A stretch of DNA of 64,000 nt. Origin: Forficula auricularia (taxonomy: Eukaryota; Arthropoda; Insecta; Dermaptera; Forficulidae). Positions 33,937 through 45,090 of this stretch are shown one piece after another; positions within the stretch are counted from its first letter, which is position 1, and each line of letters begins with the position of its first letter. The notes beneath the pieces were generated by a model. It did not search any database. It was not told the DNA's origin and saw only the letters and a program-made list of their open reading frames with translations. Location: contig JALMQS010000082.1 in NCBI GenBank assembly GCA_024734495.1, positions 2,558,625 to 2,622,624 on the forward strand, read 5' to 3'. Made by a program: the position numbers and the translations under genes.

Positions 33937-34479
33937 GGCGGAAAGTCAAAATTGAAGATTCTAGTCCTTTGAATCAAACTCAACCAACATCAGTAAGCTC
34001 TAGTTGCCATAAAGTTATTCAGTGAAACGCCTTTTAACTAGTGAGAAAATGTTGTTACTAAAAACTGATTATTACTGCAACATATTTTTACCATCTTCGC
34101 ATTGGATAAAGTAAAAATTAACAAAAAACAAACTTCACATTACAGAGTTTTCTTAATTTATTTGTACTTATTTCATTAACATGTATTGATTTTTAACCAA
34201 GACTTAGGCATAAATCAATAATCATTTTTAATCGAAGATTAACTACATACCAATATATACTTATTATGTTGATTAATAACCCTTTTATAAGTTCTCCTTT
34301 GATCTCGCTGAAGGAGAAATAACAATATCTAAAAAAACAAATACTAATTAGGATTAAAGGTTTTTGTTTAAAAAAATAATAATGGGAAACCCGGCGAAGT
34401 TTGAAGAGAATTTGTAAAAATCCATTAAAATCCATTTGTAAGCAGAAGAGTAGTATAGTTACTTGTTCTCGCATTAATA

Positions 34480-34960
34480 ACGAAGCCACGTTTTGAAAAG
34501 GCCATCTTCTCTCTGTTTAAAATTCCCTTTGGCATCAGGTTGTTGGGTTTCTAGCGCCGGACAATAGAAAAAGAACACTATAACTCAATTAATAACCCAA
34601 ACGGGAGAGAGGCCGTCGTCTTGTCTCTCAGCCAGAACGTGCGGATTGAAATTAATTAATTAATATTGAAATGAGGCGTTAATAACGAGTCCGATTTGCA
34701 CATAATCGGCCCTGGAGGGGCTGCGCCCCCCGGCGGCAGCTGTGATTGATCACGCCAGCGTCACAGCCCGCGCATTTATAATGAATTAATAAAGAATTTT
34801 ATTACGAATACAGATTCAAATGCATATTTATTCATTCATTCGAGAATATAATACAGCCCCATTACGATTGAAAAGTTTTATTCATATTTAGCAAGCCTAC
34901 AAAAATATGATTTACGTTTACATTTCAATCGAGGGGGATGAATCAGGGGTGGTTTATTGC
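34480..34960. promoter_or_regulatory. Candidate enhancer, the clearest unique block in the desert
   Basis: About 480 bp of unique DNA holds a clustered set of developmental-type sites: a CAGCTG E-box within ggcagctgtgattgatcacg near 34737, an attaattaattaat run near 34651-34664, ttaataacgag and ttattacgaata Hox/AT-rich sites, and a GC-rich core at 34705-34745. It resembles no repeat here. A conserved enhancer of the Iroquois locus is a reasonable inference. Confidence 0.42.
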
Positions 34961-35186
34961 TGCTTATTAAATGATAATTGACATTTTTTTTAATGCTTTT
35001 TACTTTATAAATAACATTATGTATTTTGTAGAAATGGTTAATAAAAAATTAATATTTTTTTTTCAACATTAACAAAAACTCAATCAAATTATTCCAATAT
35101 ATAACATTTTACAATATAAATAAAAAAGTAGGTATATAAATATAATTTGTCATTTACATGAGCCGCTCTTCAGAGTTCTGTTTAAA

Positions 35187-35348
35187 GCGAGGGGTGAACC
35201 GCGACCTAAAATCGTGTACACCTTACTTCCACTTTTATTTCCAAGTAGAAGACAATAGATGACAATAGATTATCTAATAAATTCCAAAGTAATTCCAAAT
35301 AACTCCAAAGACGGTCTACACCTAATTCCAATCGCGGTTCACCCCTCG
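35187..35348. mobile_element. Small MITE with 7-bp GTTTAAA duplication
   Basis: Ends CGAGGGGTGAACCGCGA and its complement are inverted (35188-35204 and 35332-35348). The direct repeat GTTTAAA lies on both sides (35180-35186 and 35349-35355). The GGTGTACA/TCTACACC inner pair extends the symmetry. A 7-8-bp duplication would fit hAT-type mobilisation. Confidence 0.7.
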
Positions 35349-35784
35349 GTTTAAAAAAACTGAATGGCTTCATGAGTTTATTTTGATATTTATCAAAATG
35401 AGTGATGAAAATTCCAAAATTAAAACATAACAATATTCTCCCGCCTATAAGAGAATTCGAAGAAAAGTAAAAAATATATTTTTTTTTTTTTATTTTTTCA
35501 ACACAAAAAATTCAATCTTTTCTAAAATTATAATTCGATTAAAATTTTAATATGATTTTTGATTTCGAAAAAAATGAGTAGGTACTTATTGTAACTTGCT
35601 CTGATGTAAATTAAGCTCTTAGAAAGTTTGTTGGTGAAATGTTTGTATTTCCAAAAATAAATGATAAAATTTGACTTTCTAGTATCTTAAGAACTCGCAG
35701 TTAAAAATGTAATCAGAGAAATAAAATTATTATCAATCGAAGTTTGAATAAACTGAAAATGTGTTTTTTCAGGCATTAATCATT

Positions 35785-35860
35785 ATGAATCAATTGTAAT
35801 AGACTGATGAAGATGGCTAAGCCCTATAGTCTCGTTATAAATATTTTTTATTATTATTAT
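35785..35860 (+). repeat. H1 family fragment with deleted hammerhead core
   Basis: gaatcaattgtaatagactgatgaag and ctatagtctcgttataaat match the H1 elements at 8.6 and 27.4 kb, but the bases between GCTAAGCC and CTATAG that would give GAAAC are deleted, so the motif is dead. Confidence 0.6.
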
Positions 35861-36210
35861 TATTATTTCTCCATTTTACACAGGCAATCTGCCCCAAAGG
35901 GCAATAGGCTCATTTATTTGATAACAAAATTTAATAATGGCATGTAATTAAAAAGACTATAACCTAAATTATAAAAGTTCCAATGAGCTTTCAATTTCTC
36001 TGGATGAACACATATATACACAATAAAAATTAAATACAAGTTTTTTGACTTGAAACTATAACTATTTAAAAAAATAAAAAAAAAATAAAAATACAAACAT
36101 AAGTTTTTGGTTTGAATTTATTCCCAAAAATTGATAAAATAGAATATATTATGTTTTTTGACTTGAGGCTATTTACAAAATAATAATAATATAGGTTATT
36201 TGACTTCAAA

Positions 36211-36980
36211 CTATTTTCCTGAGTTCCTCACGAACTGAAAGAAACGCATTTAACGCAACGCATTAACAGATGCGATTTGCTAAAGAAGCGTAATGAAAAT
36301 GATCTATTTTTAAAACGACTGATAACTGGCGATGAAAAATGGGTTGTTTACAACAATATCAAGCGGAAAAGATCGTGGAGCAGGCCAGGTGAACCAGCTC
36401 AAACAACATCAAACGCTGGTATTCATCAAAAGAAGGTTTTGTTATCAGTTTGGTGGGATTACAAAGGAATTGTCTACTTTGAACTCTTACCACCCAACCG
36501 AACGATCAATTCTGTTGTCTACATTGAACAACTAACGAAATTAAACAATGCAGTTGAAGAAAAGCGGGCCGAATTGACAAATCGAAAGGTGTTGTATTCC
36601 ATCATGACAATGCAAGGCCACACACATCTTTGGTCACTCGGCAAAAATTATTGGAGCTTGGTTGGGATGTTTTGCCACATCCACCATATAGTCCTTACCT
36701 TGCACCATCTGATTACTTTTTATTTCGATCTTTACAAAACTCCTTGAATGGTAAAAATTTCAATAATGATGATGATATCAAATCGTACCTGATTCAGTTT
36801 TTTGCTAATAAAAACCAGAAGTTTTATGAACGTGGGATTATGATGCTGCCTGAAAGATGGCAAAAGGTCATTGATCAAAATGGGCAATACATTACAGAAT
36901 AAAGTTATTTAGTTCCATGAAAAAATTGTCTTTGATTTTCTAAAAAAAATCCGCAATTACTTAGTTGCCAATCCAATACA
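36211..36980 (+). mobile_element. mariner element, 5'-truncated
   Basis: Coding is on the plus strand, followed by a right end with GCAATTACTTAGTTGCCAA (about 36952-36970), a typical mariner terminal repeat. The left end is missing: recognisable protein starts near 36215 with VPHEL-like sequence. It belongs to the D,D34D group judged from residue spacing. Confidence 0.85.
36215..36902 (+). pseudogene. mariner transposase, truncated and frameshifted
   Basis: The catalytic region is nearly complete. LITGDEKWVVYNNIKRKRSW has the first Asp; after one apparent base loss around 36583-36592 the frame resumes with HHDNARPHTS (second Asp), WDVLPHPPYSPYLAPSDYF (third Asp, 34 residues later), FRSLQNSLNGKNF, and ends LPERWQKVIDQNGQYITE with a stop at 36900-36902. 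The N-terminal DNA-binding region is absent and stops occur before 36277. Non-functional. Confidence 0.88.
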
Positions 36981-37053
36981 ATATTTACAGAATTATCAGG
37001 TCTGGCATGTCAAGTGAAGCGTCGAGGGAGGTCATTTGGTCTGTGTCTCTTAA

Positions 37054-37184
37054 GAGCCGGTTGTATGTCGCAAAGTAAATGCTTCAGTGCCTGTCATCTG
37101 ATTGGCCATCCCAGTTCCTCCATTTACCATCTACCCTTTGTCACTTGTAAAAAGCATTTACTTTGCGACATACAACCGGCCCTA
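37054..37184. mobile_element. Small MITE (131 bp)
   Basis: Inverted ends GAGCCGGTTGTATGTCGCAA and its near-complement flank a short centre; the symmetry runs 31 bp (to aaatgctt). The left flank is TTAA and the right TAATT, so the target duplication may be TTA or TAA. No coding. Confidence 0.65.
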
Positions 37185-37379
37185 ATTCTTTTTGGAATTG
37201 TTCTTGTCATTAGTTGTTTTACGTAGTCGTCATTTAATTTGTTCAAGTATTTGTGGCTGTATTGTCTTATTTCTTCTATTACTGTAGGAATTGGTGTGTC
37301 TTTTTGTATGTCAAAATTGGAGGTACTTCTGGGGGCATCAACTATGGCTCTTATCACTTTGTTTTGATATCTTATAAAT

Positions 37380-37472
37380 AAATAAAACAATTATTTTACC
37401 AGCAGAAGACACACTCTGATTGTCTTCTTTAATTTATCACAATTCTGCTACTCTCGGCAAAAAGAGACTCAA
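37380..37472 (+). repeat. H1 family terminal fragment
   Basis: ccagcagaagacacactctg, attgtcttctt and ctgctactctcggcaaaaag match the right ends of the H1 palindromes at 8.7 and 27.6 kb. The ribozyme part is absent. Confidence 0.55.
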
Positions 37473-37639
37473 TTTAAACTGAAATTTATAATAATATAAA
37501 CTACATCACAATTTTCGGTGAGCGTACCAATTCCAGTGGGTGAAGCCAGAGTCTCGGCGAAGGCTGGCGTCGCAGCTAGTTTAGTTATATTAAGCTATAT
37601 TTTGCAAACACAGAAAATGTCTGATCGATTGTTGTTAAT

Positions 37640-38300
37640 AAATATATTTTTTAATTAATGGGAAAGGTGTAAAATCTAGGACCGAAATTAGAAATCGTTA
37701 TCTTTTGAAATAAAATAAACTGCAACGGATCGTTGCTAAACTTTATCCAAATTCATTTGAAATATTAATATGTTCTTGAATAAAGTACTTTAAAATATAA
37801 TTTTACTAAAAACTTTATTTAACCTTTTTTATGCTCCCAAAGGTACTTAATTAGGATATTAAATTTCATCAAAATTGGTTAAGTCATTTTCAAGATATTT
37901 AGAAAAAACTAAAAAAGTACTGAAATAAAGTACTAATGTTTGTGGACCGATATGTACCAAAAACTAATCAGCGCTTCATTTTGTTAAACTAATGGTAGGT
38001 TTTCAATTTCATTTCAATCGGTGCAAAGGTGTGGAAAAAATCGTGGACGAAAAAAACGATAACACACATACATCCATCCATCCCCACGCACTTCCAAAAA
38101 AAATGGCACTTTTTGGCCTCTCGACGAGATTCCAGGTAATTTTTGGCAAAACCGTCACGTGCTAAAATTCAATCTCATTGAATACTTCAATTTGTGACCT
38201 TAATTGAGTCTATGGGTTCCGTAGTCTTTACCTGAGGACCCTTTGAAGTCCCGCTTGCCGCGAGAGCGATTCCAATACTTTCTCCCATGCTTCGCATTGG
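37640..38300 (+). repeat. Family Y repeat
   Basis: It contains ggtaggttttcaatttcatt, gtgtggaaaaaatcgtggac, ggcctctcgacgagattcca and the gttccgtagtctttacctga / gaagtcccgcttgccg end. The first modules recur at 24917-25110 and the last, reversed, at 31090-31150. Ancient and unclassified; no protein recognised. Confidence 0.45.
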
Positions 38301-38389
38301 ATAAAGTAAAAAAAATAAACTAATCTGAATTTTCCGTCTGTTAGTGGTATGTTAGATGTTTTTCGTTTTTGATGTCACTATATTTCTTA

Positions 38390-38720
38390 CGGAATAAAAA
38401 TGTTGTAGTACGACGAGACCACAACTCGAAACACGTAATATGAATGAATGGGGCAAGTGTGCGTGCGGTTGAGGTCTAGCTAGCTAGGTTGGAACTGGCT
38501 CTGGCTCTATCTCCCTCTGCTCATCTGCATTCTCTGGCCAGGACACTGTCGTCCAGCACCTGCCTCGATCATTAGGCTTGAAGAAATCGACCCCCATCCT
38601 CCAATTCCCACCTGGATAAATTCTTCTAACGACCAGTTTCACACCTTTAAAGAGAGTAGTTCATGCAGAATCAATTTGCTTCTGCTTTTCTCTCGATCAT
38701 CACAGGATTCGTCATTTGTT
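38390..38720. promoter_or_regulatory. Candidate cis-regulatory block
   Basis: A unique, GC-richer stretch with an E-box-like CACCTG in ccagcacctgcctcg near 38557. Position in the desert 3' of the Iroquois gene and lack of repeat similarity are the only support for an enhancer role. Confidence 0.32.
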
Positions 38721-38879
38721 GCTTATATTCGTGAAGAGTGATGTCTAAAACACAAAAACAAATTATTAGTTGAATAAAAGATTTCACTGTCGATGGTAAC
38801 AGAATTGTTTTTATTTTAGGTTGAATATAAAATGAGAGAGTCTTCTGTTTTTTAAATAAAATAATTTTTAATTATTTCT

Positions 38880-38925
38880 AGAGACTATAGTTTCGAAGGC
38901 ATTGCCTTCATCATCAGTCTATCAC
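38880..38925 (-). ncRNA. Hammerhead-like ribozyme motif (H4, minus strand)
   Basis: Read on the minus strand: TAGA, CTGATGA (38911-38917), one T, a perfect 6-bp stem II GAAGGC/GCCTTC with loop AAT, GAAAC (38890-38894), TATA, GTC and TCTA. Stem I TAGA/TCTA pairs fully. This is the best-formed core of the H4 pair. Confidence 0.65.
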
Positions 38926-39154
38926 AAATATTTCAGTATTTAGTTACAAATTAGAGATTTATACATTGAAAATTTTGAAAAATATACAATGTCTTTTTCT
39001 TCATGTTTCCTCTTGGGAGATTAGAATGTAAATTCTAACATTCTAATCTCCCAAGAGGAAACATGAAGAAAAAGACATTATATATTTTTCAAAATTTTCA
39101 ATGTATAAATCTTAATTGTAACTAATTTGTAACTAAATACTGAAATATTTGTGA

Positions 39155-39200
39155 TAGACTGATGATGAAGGCAATGCCTTCGAAAACTATAGTCTCTAGA
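39155..39200 (+). ncRNA. Hammerhead-like motif (H4, plus strand, one extra A)
   Basis: CTGATGA (39159-39165), one T, GAAGGC/GCCTTC stem II, then GAAAAC (one A more than the minus-strand partner), TATA, GTC and TCTA. The inserted A in the core may inactivate it. Confidence 0.55.
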
Positions 39201-39446
39201 AATAATTAAAAATTATTTTATTTAAAAAACAGAAGACTCTCTCATTTTATTTTTAACCTAAAACAAAAACAAATTATTTTCAATCATTATTTTTTCTGAA
39301 TTGATTATATAGTACCCACGAAAACTTAAGACCATATGAGATCAAAAAAAGTTCATTTTGAATCTTTAGTCTTTGACTTTCCAAAATGAATAACTTAACA
39401 GATTTCAGGTTTTTAACTTTAGAATTTGCTAAATCGAATGTTTATA

Positions 39447-39720
39447 CAGGGTGATGTATAAATATCTGCCACATTTTGAAGAGGTATAAAAAAATGAAAA
39501 AATTTAATTAGAAAAAAACTGAATATATTTTTGAAAATGTTAATAAAATAATTTTTATATGTGCTTTAAATATTATATCAGACAAAAAAGGGGAGAGCGG
39601 GGGCAAAAATGAAAATTCTAGCCATTTAGACCCCCTTTAGGCCCTTTAAACTCAACCAAATTGTGTATACATTAATTTGATCGAAAGAGCTAGAATTTTC
39701 ATTTTTGACTTACTTTTTTA
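39447..39720 (-). repeat. Family W repeat, reverse copy
   Basis: In reverse orientation it matches 45755-46065: a tacagggtg end, attttgaagaggtataaaaaa, a polyA-rich block, then tcagacaaaaaagg, gaaaattctagcc and a ttggttgagttt-type module in common with family X. Probably a related non-autonomous element. Confidence 0.5.
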
Positions 39721-41284
39721 AGACTATAATGTATATTAGGTACTATCAAAAATATTATATAAAAATTAAAAAGTATTGATTTCTGACTTAATTGGGATTC
39801 AAATCTAGACTGTTAACAAAAATTGTAAATTTACCATATGTTTACAATACAAATAGATAGGAAATTTACAAGACTGCTTATAGTAAAAAAACAAACAATA
39901 TTATATTGGTAAAATCCCATTAACTCATTGTAAAAATACAAAAGTAAATTGTATCATTACTTTTTTTCATTGTATTAATTAGATACGATATTAGTAAAAA
40001 ATATGTTCGTAAGATCAGGGCCGTCTTTAACCTATTGGAGGCCCTGGAAACTTTAGGATAATGGGGCCCTTCTAAAAGAAATACAAAGTGTTCTGCTAGC
40101 ATCAATATTAAAATAAATTAGTCCCTAGTAAGTAATAGGGGCCCCATGGATAGTAGACCCCTAGGCACTTGCCCCGAGTGGCCAATGGAAAAGAGGGGTC
40201 TGTGCAAGAATACAATACTGGTATGTATGTATATTGCTAAAAAGTTTTGAGGCTGGACTTACATTTTTTTATAGTAAAATTATTTAAATTTTTAAAAGTG
40301 TATCCTTTGATAATAATCTATAATTCTAGTCTCTACGCTGTAAAGATTATAATATTAACCCTAAATTTGTTTATATGTAGTGAATATGGAAGGTATTGTC
40401 ACATATTTAGTTTATATTGTATTAGTATCATTGTAGAAGAAATTTCAAAATTTATAATATGGTATCTCCAGAGAAGTCTGCCATTCCTTTTTTTGAGCTA
40501 AGACTCTTTCATTCCTACTATTGAAATTAAAACCATGGAGAAGATTTTTTTTAAGGTCTTTATGAAATTTTACTAAAATCGTACACTTTAGCATGCAGAT
40601 AAAGTCCTCTTCCGTTTAAATTAAATTTTAACTCTATCTGATTATTAATTATGTTATGTAGGTATTTATAAAAGGAGAGAAATGCCTAGTTTAAAACAGC
40701 TGAACGATTAACATGACTTGGACGTCAGAGCATATGGCTTATATAAAATACGACATAAGATATAATCAGAATATTTTTGTTTGAATTTTGTAAATATCAT
40801 GTTCAATTTTTTTTCAAGTCAGTTTAATTAACGAGAGGTATTAAAATGGAATTTAATTAAAGATTTAGAGATTAATGGTCATATTTTAATCTCCCTCATG
40901 CATATGATGCAACTTTGAATATCACTTTAGACTTTGACAGTATATTCTAAACTCTAAAGGGAAGCAAATTGAATAAAATAGGATTAAAAACCAATACGGT
41001 AATAAGTCTCTATATAAAGTTAATCATCTCAAAAAAGACAACACTGCTTGAATAGTAGTCATCAAACGAATAATACCTATATTATTTGGTTAATTGTATC
41101 CATAATTTAATTAGTTTACACGATCGTAGGAAATTGTATAAATAAATTAATCACAGAGTTTTATTTTAAATAAGAATTATATATATTTTTAATATTAAAT
41201 GAGAATTACAATATAAATAAAACTGCTCACGATTAGTGTTGTTTTGTTCTTCGTTTTAAATATAAAGTGATAGATTAATGTGTT
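39721..41284. other. AT-rich spacer with a possible transposon end
   Basis: Mostly AT-rich DNA without recognisable protein. At 40016-40205 a GC-richer patch (cagggccgtctttaa, ggaggccctgg, ggggccc) resembles hAT-type termini, but no inverted partner or target duplication was found. Confidence 0.35.
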
Positions 41285-41330
41285 AGTCGCTGAAGAAGTC
41301 ACAAATTAACTGACGAAACGTACCTACGTT
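41280..41330 (+). ncRNA. Hammerhead-like motif with GTCA/TGAC stem II
   Basis: CTGAAGA (41290-41296), A, GTCA (41298-41301), a 9-nt loop, TGAC (41311-41314), GAAAC (41315-41319), GTA (41320-41322). Stem II is perfect, stem I is poor. It adjoins the poly(T) end of the reverse-oriented non-LTR fragment. Confidence 0.45.
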
Positions 41331-41340
41331 TTATTTAATA

Positions 41341-42035
41341 TTTTTTTTTTAATGCAATCGAATGCAAGAAGGGGTGCACCAGTAAAGATGTAGCCCCTAT
41401 GGATCTCGAAAAGACCCTTGCATTACCGAAGAGAAGGGAAAGTTGTTTAAGTGAGAGGGTGTAGACGTAGGTGTCTATGCACCCTGGTTTTGAAGGTTTG
41501 AAGATCATAGGTGCTGGGAAAGATAGAGGCTGGGAGAGAGTTCCAGTTCCTTGAAGTCATGGGGATATATGAATTCGCGAATGAAGTGGTCCGGCACTTT
41601 TCTAATTTGACCGCGAAAAGAGTGTTGGGAGTCGGCAAAACGTGTGCTGCGTGCAAAGCATGCTTTGGGGGAATTATTGATTTTATCTCATCAGAGCACC
41701 TGCCGTGATAGTATCTATAGAAAAGGGAAAGGGCGGAGACATCTCTTCGATGAGCCAGCGAGTCGAGGGAGTCGGTGAGGGTAGAATCGTCAATTAGCCT
41801 GACGGCTCGTTTCTGAATTGCATCAAGGGTAGCAAGAGAATATTTTGAGGCTCCTCTCCACAGATGAGAGCCGTATTCGAGACAAGGGGCGGATTTGGGC
41901 CTTGTAGATGGTGAGAAGTTGTGGGGGTTTGTAAAATCGCTTGGACCTGAATAAGAAGCCAATCTTCCTTGCTGCAGATATATGAAACTCTATGATTAAT
42001 TTATTTATCCAATTTTCTACGATCTTGTAAACTAA
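41341..42035 (-). mobile_element. Non-LTR retrotransposon 3' fragment (CR1/Jockey-like)
   Basis: On the minus strand the fragment encodes the region after the reverse transcriptase core and ends with an A tail (poly(T) at 41341-41350 on the plus strand). The 5' end is truncated and abuts a family X copy at about 42036. The short 3' UTR begins after the stop at 41447. Confidence 0.8.
41447..42033 (-). pseudogene. Reverse transcriptase C-terminal tail, frameshifted
   Basis: Recognisable segments are KIGFLFRSKRFYKPPQLLTIY, then after a frameshift near 41890 CLEYGSHLWRGASKYSLATL, DAIQKRAVRLIDD, RRDVSALSLFYRYYHGRCS and RNWNSLPASIFP followed by LQTFKTRVHRHL. These are the hallmarks of the CR1/Jockey-group ORF2 C-terminus. 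The polymerase domain itself is missing, so it is a dead 5'-truncated copy. Confidence 0.82.
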
Positions 42036-42290
42036 TAGGTCCTGATGGGGCCATCCACTTGACTTTACCACACAACCTGGCCAGTCACTTATATTTAATA
42101 TTTAATAAAATTATTTATAATAATCTAGAGGAGGTGGGTTAGCTTTTGCATTTTTAGATTTCTGGGGGCCCACGGATTATGTATACAAAATTTGGTTGAG
42201 TTTGGTAGTTTTCATTTTTTGACCCCCCCCCCCCCTACACACACACATTTTGTGCGGTTAGTTTTTGCAGACGGGTAACCTTCTATAGCC
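42036..42290 (+). mobile_element. Family X repeat, 5' fragment
   Basis: It begins ggtcctgatggggccatcca and ACTTTACCACACA and includes ggcccacggattatgtatac and ttggttgagttt, a C run at 42225-42236 and a partial second module, then breaks off at about 42268. The 3' half of the family is missing. Confidence 0.6.
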
Positions 42291-43900
42291 ACTGCACTGT
42301 TGACATTATTACAGCCTTCCTAATCCCAAACGTGTTGCTTGCATCCTAATCTCATTAGGATTTAAATGGGAAAAAATTAAATGAATCTGTGATAGTGTTC
42401 CCTCTATTTTTGGTAAAATCGTAACGTCTATATATCTATTATAATAATTGGCTTGAGCAACGACGACGCAATCTCTGTGATTGGCCGTGAATTAGCTTTA
42501 AATAAATTCGGGGGAAATCTAAAATTTTCAAACAAAAATACTAGAAAACTTGGCACGGGGGGGGGTATAAATTATTTTATTATACCAGGGGCGTACCGGG
42601 GGTGGGGCAGGTTTTTTTAAATGATATTAATACAAGAAGGTACAACCTCTGTAGTCCTCGGTGGACCCTTGTATCGTGAAGAAAAGAAGATTTAGGAGTA
42701 CCAAATTCCAGCGGGCGTTGCTGGTTCCTTAATAATGTATGCAGATTGCCAGTATTAACGGTAATAATGATAGAAGAGACATCTTTTAAGATATAACTAA
42801 GTATAGAATTAATAAGGTAGTAGTGAATAATTAAACATTAATTTCCATACACTTCCTACGAAGAAATTGGAACTGGAATACACTCTGGAATGTCTCAGAA
42901 CAGTGTCGAAAAATTATTAAATTATTTATTTAATCATTATTATTTGATAATTAAGTTAAATAATTGTTAAAAATAATTATTAAGAATTTTTTGAGATCTA
43001 ATTGATTCATGTATTTTGTTTATTTGATGTCCTATAAAAAAATAGTTTTTATGAAAATTGTTCAGTTTTTTTTTTGTAGATTAAGAGAGACGTATAGAAA
43101 AATATAGGAGTCTTCGATCCAAGAAAAATTTAATGAAAAAGTACGTGTTTTAATATTTATTCATTTTTAATTGTATTGAATAAATCAAAATATATTTTTA
43201 AACTTATTGAAAATTAATATTTGTTTAGCGACAGTGCGCGACCCAAAGAAAATGCTTGGCTACCTAAAATTGGGTCTCGACCCATAGGTTAAGAACCTCT
43301 GATCTAGAATAATGATATCCACCATGACAAAGTATCAAAAATGTCTTAAAAATATTTATATCTAATTAAAAAAAATAGAGTAAAAATATGACAAAATTGT
43401 GATCATTTTTCGGACATCTGGATATATTTTTTCAAATTCAAAATTTAAAATCTGCCCTTTTATTTTTCGAAAAATTTTTGGGAGATTTTTCCAATTTTTT
43501 CTTATTTTAGAAAAAAATTATCAGGTCAAATTGTATCATATATGTTTTCGAGTAAGTACATAAACATCTCAATGTTATAAGAAAATTTATAATTTCATGT
43601 CAGGCCGCATTCATTGCAGTGCTGGGTCACATGCGGCCGCGGATTGGACAGCCCTGGTCTATAGAGTTTGATTCTACCGTTCGTTGACAACAAATTTGTG
43701 GAAAGGCTACTTAGTCTTGAAATTTGTTTCACTTTTTCTTCTAATTTATATTTAGAAATTAATTAAAAAAGGTGTGCTTTTAATTTAGATATATAGCGTG
43801 TTTTTATAGGTATATGAATATGAAAAATGGTTATTATGTATGATTTCAAAATTCTATTTGACGCTTATTATTATTTCATTTTTCAATTTAATCTTCTTGT
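42291..43900. other. Spacer with transposon end fragments
   Basis: 42625-42690 (tacaacctctgtagtcctcg) is related, in reverse, to 12700-12760. ggttaagaacctctg at 43288-43302 and ggattggacagccctgg at 43638-43654 resemble hAT right ends without partners. The rest is AT-rich and featureless. Confidence 0.35.
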
Positions 43901-43904
43901 TGAT

Positions 43905-44100
43905 AAGATTTCTATAAATTACTGTGGGTTCGTGGTGTCAGCAGCAAATCCTGTCTGATAAGCCTGTCCCCCATGGGCCATTATCATTTATTATTATTTA
44001 TATAAAATGGACACCGTCGAAATTGTAACAGGGCTAATTTATAAAAATGTTGCTCGGTGTTCTAAAAGCTAAAGAGCATAATTAGATAGAGTAGATGATA
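43905..44100. promoter_or_regulatory. Candidate cis-regulatory block
   Basis: Unique sequence with ccccatgggccattatcatt, a ccattatc/taatt-rich stretch and aaattgtaacagggctaatt. Only composition and uniqueness support this. Confidence 0.25.
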
Positions 44101-44872
44101 TCCGGTTAAATTTTACCTCAATTAATAAGATATGGCGGAGATAAATTGAAATATATTAGGAATAATCTAGAGAAACAAATCGACTCATACGAAAGTTGGT
44201 TTCATTTTTCTTTTAAACTTAGATGCATTTGATAAAATATTTCCAATCAAAAAGCCATTCATTTTGATCATTATAAAGAAGAAACTTATCAATAATAAAT
44301 TAAACTATAAAAGACGTGAAAGTTATTTCTATTTAAAATTTTTACTTTATTTATTATTACATTACCATAGAGAAAAGAGTTTTTTTTTTTTTTAATTCGT
44401 TTTTTTCTAAATATCTCAAAAATGTCTCAAACTATTTTAATTAAAAAAATTGTGCAATACTATTCAGTTTCGGTCTACAAAAAATCCTTAATAAGTGAAT
44501 ATCGAAAAAATTATTTTTTCGAGATAATAACTGTTTTGTCAAGATGTCTGTTAGTAAGTGCGTTTCCAAATATGGTATTTGTGAAAGCACTAGCTCAAAA
44601 ACTAGTGTGAATATTCAAAGGAAATTTCACATGTAGTTTACGTGCATTGAGGTCAAGAGCTGACTAGATTTTGGTTGAAATCGAACCAAAAATTAAGGCG
44701 TGGAGGGGGGATATAAATTAAAATTATAAGTTTTTCAAACTAAAAAAAAAACTTGGAAAAATGAAATATACCATAAAATGAACCTATAATAAAAAAGAGC
44801 TATTATTTTTGAGTGGATAGTGATGAGGCAGTCCAAAAAGAAGAAGATAATTTATACTATTTTTTTATTCGT

Positions 44873-44914
44873 AAACCAACGTTTCAGAGGCTATTCCCTC
44901 CTTCTTCAGGGTTT
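44873..44914 (-). ncRNA. Hammerhead-like ribozyme motif (H5, minus strand)
   Basis: On the minus strand: AAACC, CTGAAGA (44903-44909), A, stem II GGAGG/CCTCT (one G-U pair) with a short loop, GAAAC (44881-44885), GTT, GGTTT. Stem I AAACC/GGTTT is perfect. GTT is an allowed but weaker cleavage triplet. Confidence 0.65.
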
Positions 44915-45048
44915 TGAAAAGTCAGTGAAGGAATTCCAATGCGATATTGTATTTCATTCTTCATTACACTATAATTCTGCTGAGAATGAAATACAATATA
45001 CTAGTGTTACTGCCACTGAAAGAGGAGACAGAGGGGAATGTCTCATTG

Positions 45049-45090
45049 AAACCCTGAAGAAGGAGGAATAGCCTCCGAAACGTCGGTTTA
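45049..45090 (+). ncRNA. Hammerhead-like ribozyme motif (H5, plus strand)
   Basis: AAACC (45049-45053), CTGAAGA (45054-45060), A, GGAGG (45062-45066), loop AATAG, CCTCC (45072-45076), GAAAC (45077-45081), GTC (45082-45084), GGTTT (45085-45089). Stems I and II are perfect five-base-pair helices. Stem III is only the self-complementary ACGT, so cleavage would probably need dimers, as described for short-stem-III hammerheads. Confidence 0.7.

Larger units (their letters stand above)
38808..39262. mobile_element. Near-perfect palindrome with two hammerhead-like arms (family H4)
   Basis: Arms 38808-39030 and 39037-39262 are inverted copies with very few differences, beginning at tttattttaggttgaa and containing gagagagtcttctg and ctcttgggagattagaatgt at the centre. 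Each arm has one ribozyme-like core (38885-38925 minus, 39155-39200 plus). High arm identity suggests recent formation or gene-conversion-like homogenisation. No coding. Confidence 0.72.
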
